Below, piece by piece: positions 27,291-33,476 of a stretch of 33,476 nt of DNA. The notes under the pieces were generated by a model. The model was not told the origin of the DNA and ran no database searches. It saw only the letters and a list, made by a program, of their open reading frames with translations. The translations under genes were made by a program, and so were the position numbers. Source of the stretch: Mesostigma viride (lineage: Eukaryota; Streptophyta; Mesostigmatophyceae; Mesostigmatales; Mesostigmataceae); assembly GCA_009746045.1 (NCBI GenBank), contig RPFO01001816.1, positions 1-33,476 of the forward strand, given 5' to 3'. How positions within the stretch are numbered: the first letter of the stretch is position 1; each line of letters opens with the position of its first letter.

Positions 27291-27446
27291 AAAATTCGCT
27301 GAAATTCGCTGAATTCGTACCGTAGCCTAATTTTTAGTACCTCGAAGTGACGGGGCACCTAAAAATTTGCCCACAAGTACACTTGGCAGCGCGCTCACTG
27401 GGAAAAATTGTACAGCCGCTCCGGCGGGCCACTTGAACGAATTGTA

Positions 27447-27818
27447 ATGGGCAGGGTGATGGATCGGTACAACAGGATCGACATGCCCGAGGGGGGGGAC
27501 CCTGTGACCATAAACGTCCACTCCAAGCCCATGAGGTACATGTTCACCCAGCAGCACCTGGGGATGCTCGACAGGGCATTCGAGGCTGCCAAGCTCAGGC
27601 TGGCGGTCGGCGGCGACACCCGCGCGCCGTTGGTGCCGGAGTCCGTTCCAGTTCGTCCCGTCTGTGGCTACGGCCCGCGCCCAGCATGGACCTACCCTGA
27701 CACCCCGGCGCCTACCCCTGCGCTTGCTGTTGGTCCTGTGACCGGTGCCGCCGCCACCGCCGGCGATGACGAGACCGTGCAGGGGGCTCCCAAGCGCGTG
27801 AAGAAGGAAAACCCATAG
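27447..27818 (+). CDS. Small basic-tailed protein, 123 aa, unknown
   Basis: From ATG 27447 the product reads MGRVMDRYNRIDMPEGGDP, with a compact N-terminal half (VTINVHSKPMRYMFTQQHL, then a helix GMLDRAFEAAKLRL). A Pro/Ala-rich C-terminal half ends in PKRVKKENP, which looks like a nuclear-localisation signal. An upstream in-frame TTG at 27408 would extend it across the inverted repeat, but ATG 27447 is preferred. No family is recognised. Codon use is GC-rich, unlike the AT-rich repeats before it, which supports a real gene. Confidence 0.55.
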   Translation: MGRVMDRYNRIDMPEGGDPVTINVHSKPMRYMFTQQHLGMLDRAFEAAKLRLAVGGDTRAPLVPESVPVRPVCGYGPRPAWTYPDTPAPTPALAVGPVTGAAATAGDDETVQGAPKRVKKENP

Positions 27819-27850
27819 ACTGTTGGTCGTTAGTTGTGTGGTGACATAGC

Positions 27851-28182
27851 TAAAGGCCGCTGAAGTGCCGTGCCGCTATGAGCAAGGGCTGTTTTGAACT
27901 CTCTTTCATTTATCGTGGCCAGTTTATGCCAGCGATAGCTAGATTTCCTAGTCAGAGCAATTTGCCTTTGTATTATGACAAGGGGCATGCTGTCCAGTAC
28001 TCGTTGTGACTAAGGCCGTGGAAGTGCCGTGCCTGTATGAGCGAGGGCTGTTTTGAACTCTCTTTCATTTATCGTGGCCAGTTTACGCCAGCGATAACAT
28101 TTTATAGATAGATTTCCTAGTGTCGACGCAATTTGCCGTTTGTATTATGCCAAGGGGCGTGCCGTCCAGTACTCATTGTGAT
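27851..28182. repeat. Duplicated 160-172-bp unit with hairpin
   Basis: Unit 1 (27851-28010) and unit 2 (28011-28182) share GAAGTGCCGTGCC, ATGAGC, GGGCTGTTTTGAACTCTC then TTTCATTTATCGTGGCCAG, TTTCCTAG, TGTATTATG and CCAGTACTC. In each, TATCGTGGC pairs with GCCAGCGATA around a short loop. Unit 2 has a 10-base insertion (ACATTTTATA) and other changes. Confidence 0.8.
27878..28009 (+). CDS. Possible 43-aa peptide in repeat unit 1
   Basis: Unit 1 has an open frame from ATG 27878 to TGA 28009: MSKGCFELSFIYRGQF, then MPAIARFPS, and ending KGHAVQYSL. Unit 2 keeps the first half but stops early after its insertion. The frame could be chance in a conserved RNA element, and the hairpin inside argues for RNA as much as for protein. 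Low confidence. Confidence 0.25.
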   Translation: MSKGCFELSFIYRGQFMPAIARFPSQSNLPLYYDKGHAVQYSL

Positions 28183-28268
28183 TTTCATGGCAAAGGATTT
28201 TAATTAAATGGCAGCGTAATAGTCAGCACAATTGCCTTTCCGGCATTATGGCTGCGTTTTTGTGTTAT

Positions 28269-29057
28269 TTAATCGCACGCCTGGTGTTTGACCACGCGCG
28301 TTGATATGCGCCTGTTGTCTGTCTCCGTGTCGCTGTCGGACTCATCTTTCTTAGGGTCGTGATGGAGGCTGGCATATCTCCAGTAATTAGAAGAGCCGAC
28401 CCTGAACGGCGGCCTCGTCTCGGCCTTGTACCAGAAGATGACGTCTTCTAGCTTATTAGACCCGCTGGTGTGGTCGATCACCAGGCATTCGTAGTTCTGC
28501 GTGCACTCGTTTAATATGTGGCAGAACGCCTCGAAGGTCGGCACGATGCCGAAGAAGTTCTTGTACAGCTTCTCCCTGTTCATGATGATGTTCTCCTTCA
28601 GCGCGAACACGTAATCGATGTTGCTGCGGATGACAGGCCACACGTTCATAGTGTACTGCGTGATGAACAAAAAGAAGATGTGCATGTGCCGCCCGTTGAG
28701 AGCTATTTCCTGGATGCACGGGTCGCGCATCACGGTGGCATCGTACACGCAATCGTCCATCACGACGAACGCATGAGACACGTCGCCTCTCTTAGCCTTA
28801 GCCTTTTGGTTCTTGATGAGCGCCTTGAGAGCCCCGCGATTGAACTGGTTGTAGATAAACAGCGACGGTATATACTTACCCCAATGCTTGTTAGACCCCT
28901 CCGTGCCAGACAACACGATACCGGAAGGGATGTGGCGCTTGTGGTACATGAGATCCGTTGCCAGCGTGGTCTTGCCAGAACCGCGTTTGGATACGATGCA
29001 CACCACGCTGTCATCTTTTATGCGCGACGGGTCGAACTTCCTCAAGTTGACATCCAT
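28269..29057 (-). CDS. A32L-like: A32-type DNA-packaging ATPase
   Basis: This 262-aa protein is the FtsK/HerA-superfamily ATPase that pumps viral DNA into capsids, a core NCLDV gene. Walker A is IVSKRGSGKTTL (residues 21-32; K29). Walker B is FVVMDD (97-102). A conserved FITQ with the sensor Gln follows at 131-134. NGRHMHI before it and RSNIDYVFALKEN after it are typical of the family. The C-terminus is acidic and polar (KKDESDSDTETD). The length fits the family. The frame is intact. It lies 47 bases downstream of the JAMM gene on the same strand and could be co-transcribed. Confidence 0.96.
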   Translation of the reverse strand: MDVNLRKFDPSRIKDDSVVCIVSKRGSGKTTLATDLMYHKRHIPSGIVLSGTEGSNKHWGKYIPSLFIYNQFNRGALKALIKNQKAKAKRGDVSHAFVVMDDCVYDATVMRDPCIQEIALNGRHMHIFFLFITQYTMNVWPVIRSNIDYVFALKENIIMNREKLYKNFFGIVPTFEAFCHILNECTQNYECLVIDHTSGSNKLEDVIFWYKAETRPPFRVGSSNYWRYASLHHDPKKDESDSDTETDNRRISTRVVKHQACD

Positions 29058-29104
29058 GCCTTCAAGTACAGGCCTAGAGAACTATTATCGCGCCGGTGAC
29101 GAGC

Positions 29105-29773
29105 TCAACCGCACTGAACGAGCACTTCGATAGTGGGCTTCGCCCCCCAGGGGAATACCGTGACGGCGAAACCGGTATCGCGCGCCAGTTTAATCCATTG
29201 TGCCTTGTGCCATTCCTCGTGCTTCCGTTTCTCGGCCTCGTCCCGTGAAGTGACGTACCGAGATGCAAACTGTTCCTGCAGCTTATTAAACAATTCCTGG
29301 ATCCTCTTACACTCCTGTTTGAAGCCGCCACTGTCCTGCGCCTTCCGCATGCTCACCACAAGTGCGGGGGACAGGCACACCACGAACGTGCCCAGCAAAC
29401 TGAACACCCAATGGGACACGTTATCTGACAACGCATCCTCCAAAAACACAAGAATGTCTATGTCACTCGGACACGCCAGCGAGCACTCGCCCATCGTGCA
29501 TTTGGAAGGGTGAGTGTGCCATTCTATGATGCCATGCGGCGTCTCCACGTCGTTGGTGCCGCCCACGTTAACCACCTTGCTGTTTTGCAGCACCAGCGTG
29601 CTCATATCGATGTCAAATGTCCCCCCCCTTTCCACGCCGAGACGCATGCTATCTATGATTTCCTTAAACGCGGACTGTTTCAAATGCAGCCTGACCTTTT
29701 GCACGCTACCCTGTTTGCAATTGGCAGATGATGAGAGTATTTTTTGCCCGTTGGGGGAAATGGTCACTTGCAT
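29105..29773 (-). CDS. JAMM/MPN-domain metalloprotease-like protein
   Basis: The 222-aa product carries a JAMM zinc motif. E49 sits in GVERGGTF, HTHP is at 86-89 (H86, H88), and PSDID at 102-106 supplies S103 and D106. Together these give the E / H-x-H / S-x2-D set of deubiquitinating isopeptidases. The HxH to SxxD gap is longer than usual (SKCTMGECSLAC lies between) and holds three Cys. After it come two hydrophobic strands (HWVFSLLGTFVVCLSPALVV) and a charged helical C-terminus. The family cleaves ubiquitin-like chains or C-terminal tails. A viral copy could remove ubiquitin from capsid or host proteins, which is inference. A TATA-like TTTATAAGC stands about 10 bases before the start, in a 21-base gap. 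Confidence 0.8.
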   Translation of the reverse strand: MQVTISPNGQKILSSSANCKQGSVQKVRLHLKQSAFKEIIDSMRLGVERGGTFDIDMSTLVLQNSKVVNVGGTNDVETPHGIIEWHTHPSKCTMGECSLACPSDIDILVFLEDALSDNVSHWVFSLLGTFVVCLSPALVVSMRKAQDSGGFKQECKRIQELFNKLQEQFASRYVTSRDEAEKRKHEEWHKAQWIKLARDTGFAVTVFPWGAKPTIEVLVQCG

Positions 29774-29794
29774 TATATTAAGCTTATAAACCGA

Positions 29795-30552
29795 TTAAAA
29801 ATCCTCGTCCTCCTCCACAACAACGCCCGTGTCATCCTCGTCATCCTCGTCCGCAAACGTCGGCTTGCTCGTGCGAAGGATGTTGCTGCCCAGCTTGAAA
29901 GACTTGGTCTTCTCGGCAGCGGGCTCTTCGTCGACGGGGCGGGTGCGCGGGGGTTGGGGCGGCTCGTCACCCATGATGTCGTCCATGTACCCCTTTAGGA
30001 TGTCGTCGCTGGTTGTAAAACCGTGCAGCGCGTTCCTGATGCTCTCGCTCACCCCCTTCATGATGTGCCGCTTGCTGAGCTTGAACTCGCCGTCCTCCGT
30101 CTGGGTGAGATAGTGAGGATGTCGTCCTCGATGTCGGCGGCCATCATCTTGAGAACGGAATGGACGAACCGCTCGCAGGTCGGCACCTTGACCTTCAGCC
30201 GCTGGTGCTCGCCGTGACTGGACTTGCGAATGGAGCCAAGGATCATGCTGGCACAGACGAAGTACGCCTTGAGAAGCTCCTTAAGGAACGGAGCCGCTTG
30301 CATCACCTCGCGCGTCTCGGAGTCCACGATGTCCGCGTTCCAGCTCGGCACCTCCGACAACAGCTGGGAAAAGCACTCCAGCTCGTCCAGCTCCTTCACC
30401 TCCGACACGTTCATGGCGTCTTGCAGAATGTTCTTGAGCGCGTTGTAGATAGGTTGAGATAGACAGCGCTCGAGCTTCTCGATGTACTCTCGCTTGCTGT
30501 CGACCAACACGTTGGTGTCCACGCGCGGGTCGTCGTCCCTCTCTACCACCAT
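29795..30552 (-). CDS. Conserved-looking viral protein with acidic tail, one frameshift
   Basis: ATG 30552 (MVVERDDDPRVDTN) opens a helical protein: LERCLSQPIYNALKNILQDAM, FSQLLSEVPSWNADIVDSETREVM and APFLKELLKAYFVCASMILGSI. After DIEDDILT the frame shifts near 30105, and the chain continues through EFKLSKRHIMKGVSESIRNAL to a very acidic end (DEDDEDDTGVVVEEDEDF) at 29795. About 250 residues are represented. The VPSWN and LLKAYF pattern reminds me of an uncharacterised protein conserved across phycodna-like and mimi-like viruses, but I cannot confirm the family. It lies just upstream of the JAMM gene. No enzymatic motif is visible. Confidence 0.65.
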
Positions 30553-30633
30553 TGCAGCGTCCCTTTACAACGTTGGCATTGAAATAATATTGCACATGTT
30601 AAGCGAACGTTTATTGAGAATATAGGTACCTGG

Positions 30634-31077
30634 CTACCAAGAAAACAATAAAACCGGCCAACACCCCCCCACGTTCAACCGGGTGCGATCGATCTTGCCG
30701 TCCGCGCCCTTGAACGCTTCAGGGAACACGCCCGCGCCAAAGTGGATGGTGCCAATAGCCGCGCCGACCCCCAAGATGGCGGGCAGCACACCGCCAGACC
30801 CCCCGCCGCCGACAGAAGCCTGCCCGGTGGCATGCTTGCCGGCCTTTGCGACAGGGCTGGTCTTGATGGCGATAGGCCCGGGAGGGGTCATCGCAGATAG
30901 ATCCGACCCGTCTTGGGAGGGAACAGACGGGAGCCTCAGTGGGGTGGGGGGCATGCCCCCCGCAATGTTTGGTGGCGCTGCCTGCATTTGAGGCACCATC
31001 GGGGCGCCCCCGGCGGCCCTTGTATGGTGCATGGCGCCGGACCGAAGGCGACGAGCCAGACCCGTGAGATCCTCCAT
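30634..31077 (-). CDS. Gly/Pro/Ala-rich small protein with C-terminal hydrophobic segment
   Basis: From ATG 31077 (MEDLTGLARRLRSGAMHH) this is a 147-aa protein with a basic start and a Pro/Met/Ala-rich middle (PQMQAAPPNIAGGMPPTPLRL). A Gly run leads into a hydrophobic stretch (GVLPAILGVGAAIGTIHFGAGVF, about residues 95-117) that could be a membrane segment. A longer version starting upstream is possible. The composition suits a small virion membrane protein, but that is inference. The AACAATAAAACCGG at its 3' end (30642-30655) lies within or at the edge of the last codons on the opposite strand. Confidence 0.5.
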   Translation of the reverse strand: MEDLTGLARRLRSGAMHHTRAAGGAPMVPQMQAAPPNIAGGMPPTPLRLPSVPSQDGSDLSAMTPPGPIAIKTSPVAKAGKHATGQASVGGGGSGGVLPAILGVGAAIGTIHFGAGVFPEAFKGADGKIDRTRLNVGGCWPVLLFSW

Positions 31078-31132
31078 GGTACGATATAATACGTTGATAA
31101 AATTGGTCCTACTTAAACGCATGTGTGTGACA

Positions 31133-32152
31133 CTACGCAAACGGCTCCAAAAACATGATGCCGTATACGATCTTCATCTTGTCTCTGTACATTTTGACGA
31201 AGGCGTCGCTCCTCCTCAGGCGATTGCGCCACCAGTCGTCGGCGATCACGTTACGGACGATATCGTCGTCCTCCTTCAGCGGGAGATAGTTGAGCATCCA
31301 AAACAGCCCGTCCCACAGCGGGCTCGTCAAGATGTTGCGAGACACGCGACAAGTGACCAGGGAGTTGTCGCTCTCGAAGGGAGCACGCTGAACCATAACA
31401 CGAAGAAGGGCTTGTCGTGTCCGGAAATCATGAAGCGCAGGCTGGACGTGTACGGCAACGCAAACTCGTTCTCGACCCAGATTTTCATATCCTCGGGCGC
31501 CCCCCCTCCCGCTTCCCCTCTGCCGGCATGAAGTCCAACAGCACGCGAGCCACCCTGTCGTTCGTGACGGGGTAGCCGTACACGCTTTTCCCAGTGAGGA
31601 CACTCTCGGGGGAGCCCGGGTCCACGGCGACCTCCGTGCACTTGGCGTCCACTATCTTGACCTTGTGCACGTGCTCCAGGTGCGCGTGGTCCAACAGGTT
31701 CTCCATGACTATCATGGGGTGGGCCCCGATGGACACGGAGTATGAAAACGTCCTGTACCCAGCGTCGGTGAACTCGGGCATCGTGGGGGGCTGGGATTCG
31801 CCGTCGCCGATGCCCGCGTTAACCCATACCAGGTCCCCATCATCCTTCGCCAGGAGGTAATTATCCGCATTGTTCTGCACCCCCCAATGCATGCCGTGGT
31901 ACGCGCAACGGACGCAATCGTCCGCGTCCACTTTGCAGTTGTGAGAAAGGCGCGCGCCCCGATGAGGACACACGTTTCTCACCGCCAACGTCTCGCCCCT
32001 GTGCTTGCTACTGTACAGCAGCACCTCCTCGTTGTAAATTTTTGTCACCTTCGGCCCAACGCGCGGTTTGGGACCTACGCACACCCACTTGTCGGGTAAT
32101 CGTTCGGCACAGCACCGGTTGACACCGGCCTCCCAATGCAGACCGTCGCCAT
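31133..32152 (-). CDS. Rieske non-haem iron oxygenase, frameshifted
   Basis: The readable core has a Rieske [2Fe-2S] site, CPHRG and CAYHG (C-x-H about 18 residues before C-x2-H). About 65 residues on comes the mononuclear iron site ENLLDHAHLEHVH, with Asp, His and His in D-x2-H-x4-H spacing. These are the two centres of aromatic-ring, sterol and chlorophyll-type oxygenases, which add or remove oxygen on hydrophobic substrates. Three frame changes occur: near 32100 at the N-terminus, near 31500 in a run of seven C, and near 31385. The last part (LKEDDDIVRNVIADDWW onward) resembles the C-terminal region of pheophorbide a or chlorophyll oxygenases. The substrate is unknown. It lies on the minus strand between two virus-like genes, so it is probably acquired from a cellular host. 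Confidence 0.85.
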
Positions 32153-32210
32153 CGCCGTTAGTGCTTGATACAGGCCGCGAAAATGTATCCGCGCTTTTAG
32201 ACGAGAGAGA

Positions 32211-32765
32211 TCAACAGTCGTACCCGCCGGTGGGTTTGTCGAGGTCCCAATCCACCGCGCCGATGATAACTGGCTGTGTTTCGATGATATCGGTGACAGG
32301 CGGCGCCGGTGGCACGCGCTCCTGAACGCGCAACGAATCGCTCGCGGTGAGGCTGTCAAAGCACGTGGAATGGTAAAACACGAACAGGTCGCGAGAGGGC
32401 ACGGGCCTTGTGAACTCCACCTTGTGGGCGGGCATTATGCCGCTGCACACTATGCAGGACACCCACCCCGTGGACGGCACGGACGAAGCGGTCCACTCCG
32501 TCAGCGTGTCGCCTTTCAACGCGGGCTCTCCTTCGGCCCTGTACGCGTCCACGACCTCCTTCTCGTCCTCGGTCAACTGCTGCTTACCACGATACAAATT
32601 GCCAAACGCCTCCATGTACCCGCGGTTAAATGAAACCTCGGATGCGTACACGTTGTTGCGGGCCGCGCGACGTGCCGTCATGGCATTCCACCACGCGTCG
32701 GCTTTACGTCTGCGGTCATCATAGTCCACATTGAACCTGTGGGCACGCGAGTCCGTGTCGTCCAT
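32211..32765 (-). CDS. Cys/His protein, 184 aa, unknown
   Basis: ATG 32765 gives MDDTDSRAHRFNVDYDDRRRKAD, an acidic and basic start, then a helical middle (FNRGYMEAFGNLYRGKQQLTEDE). A putative zinc site follows (about residues 110-148): CIVCSGIMPAHKVEF, then FYHSTCFDSL. The C-x2-C and H-x2-C spacing is compatible with one zinc ion but matches no finger I know. The C-terminus is Pro-rich and ends GGYDC. It starts 17 bases from the next gene's stop, on the same strand. The frame is intact. Confidence 0.6.
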   Translation of the reverse strand: MDDTDSRAHRFNVDYDDRRRKADAWWNAMTARRAARNNVYASEVSFNRGYMEAFGNLYRGKQQLTEDEKEVVDAYRAEGEPALKGDTLTEWTASSVPSTGWVSCIVCSGIMPAHKVEFTRPVPSRDLFVFYHSTCFDSLTASDSLRVQERVPPAPPVTDIIETQPVIIGAVDWDLDKPTGGYDC

Positions 32766-32782
32766 GTCGTCCTTCTGTGGAC

Positions 32783-33476
32783 TCAGTAATACTTACGCGT
32801 CGGTCGGCGAGTGCGAGTGCGCCTGGCAGCGGTGGTGTGGCGCTTATACCTGCGCGCACCGTTGACGAGGTAGTGCCCTCCGCCAGAGGGTTCGATGGCG
32901 TACCCCTGGTTCGGGTACCCCGCCATCACGTCGGCCCCGAAGGGCTCGTCGGCGCACATACCGAACCTGGCGAACGGGTTCCTGACACGCGTACCGTCAG
33001 CGGCGGTGATCGTCTCGTCCACGATGCGGGCCTTGGGGTCGGTGGGGTCCCGGTCGTACCAAACGGTAGAGGAGCCGTTGGGACACTTGGGGATGGTGCC
33101 GGTGAGGGCGTAGGTCGCCTTCTGGATGTTCTTAATGAACTCTATGGAATCCTGGCCGCAGGAGCCTCGGGGTGCGTGTGAGGGCCGACATCGCTCCGTT
33201 GCGCTCCACCAGACGTCGATCTTGTCAAGAATCTGGCCGCGGAGAGCGTTGAAGGCGACGATGTCGCGCTTGATAAAGTCCCTGATGACGTTCTCGAACA
33301 TTACCAGTCCAAGGCCCTTGTCAGTCGCTCCAACCAATTTAAATTGAGAGCCTAAACGCATAGGAGATTCTAACGTGCTGTCCGTACGCGTCTTGTTAAT
33401 GTTCACCGCCACTTTCGACTGCTCCCCGACGTTGATGGCGGCATCATCGGCAGTAACAACATAGTTCAGCAAATGA
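32783..33476 (-). CDS. Basic-tailed protein, partial at right edge
   Basis: The frame stays open to the right edge with no ATG in the window, so the start lies outside. At least 229 residues are visible. It has a beta-rich opening (NYVVTADDAAINVGEQSKVAVNI), FKLVGATDKGLGLVMFENVIRDFIKRD, several Cys (RCRPSHAPRGSCGQDS, PKCPNG, FGMCADEP), and a strongly basic Arg/Thr tail (RRYKRHTTAARRTRTRRPTR). The tail resembles DNA-binding core or minor capsid tails. No family is recognised. It is the first visible member of the minus-strand block that includes the packaging ATPase. Confidence 0.6.
   Translation of the reverse strand, partial: HLLNYVVTADDAAINVGEQSKVAVNINKTRTDSTLESPMRLGSQFKLVGATDKGLGLVMFENVIRDFIKRDIVAFNALRGQILDKIDVWWSATERCRPSHAPRGSCGQDSIEFIKNIQKATYALTGTIPKCPNGSSTVWYDRDPTDPKARIVDETITAADGTRVRNPFARFGMCADEPFGADVMAGYPNQGYAIEPSGGGHYLVNGARRYKRHTTAARRTRTRRPTRKYY

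Larger units (their letters stand above)
26673..27441. repeat. 29-bp inverted repeat flanking the AT-rich arrays
   Basis: The end of the coiled-coil gene (26673-26701) reappears in reverse complement at 27413-27441 with 2 mismatches in 29. In both places it reads SFKWPAGAA on its own strand. The right arm ends 5 bases before the start of the 123-aa gene. Confidence 0.75.

Overview
The window looks like a nucleocytoplasmic large DNA virus (Nucleocytoviricota) genome, or such a genome integrated in a eukaryotic chromosome, carrying a recent LTR retrotransposon insertion. The viral assignment rests on four genes for double-jelly-roll major capsid proteins (MCP), an A32-type packaging ATPase with clear Walker A and B motifs, a KilA-N protein and a MYND protein. 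The host cannot be named from sequence alone. A eukaryotic copia-type retrotransposon inside a viral gene, together with frameshifts in several viral genes, fits an endogenous element that has begun to decay. An uncorrected long-read assembly of a free virus with a transposon passenger is the main alternative.

Layout. Positions 1-1134 (-) hold a broken, partial MCP. From 1220 to 22164 (+) there is a capsid and surface block: MCP-2, a KilA-N/PD-(D/E)XK protein, two related genes of large beta-rich repeat proteins, MCP-3 and MCP-4. The second repeat gene (5644-18916) is cut by an 8393-bp LTR retrotransposon (7344-15736). The element lies antisense, has about 653-bp LTRs and is bounded by 5-bp GAAAA duplications. 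It encodes, on the minus strand, an extra 5' ORF, Gag with a zinc knuckle, integrase, a retropepsin-like domain, copia-like reverse transcriptase and RNase H, with several frameshifts.

From 22165 to 28268 comes a looser, repeat-rich region: a perfect-armed palindrome after MCP-4, a MYND zinc-finger gene (-), short direct repeats, a 774-aa coiled-coil and Pro/Ala-repeat protein (+), two kinds of AT-rich tandem arrays, a 123-aa gene and a duplicated roughly 160-bp unit that could encode a 43-aa peptide or a structured RNA. From 28269 to the right edge all genes are on the minus strand: A32 packaging ATPase, a JAMM/MPN metalloprotease-like protein, a frameshifted acidic-tailed protein, a small Gly/Pro-rich protein, a Rieske non-haem iron oxygenase (frameshifted), a Cys/His protein and a basic-tailed protein that runs off the edge.

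How the parts may work together: the MCP paralogs and giant repeat proteins probably build the virion shell and its surface decorations, the A32 ATPase fills the capsid with DNA, and MCP-3 and MCP-4 share a promoter-like sequence that suggests co-timed late expression. The Rieske oxygenase and the JAMM protein are the most unexpected cargo and hint at manipulation of host metabolism and of ubiquitin signalling. The most novel items are the repeat-protein family, the retrotransposon with unusual domain order and termini, and the Rieske and JAMM genes beside a packaging ATPase.
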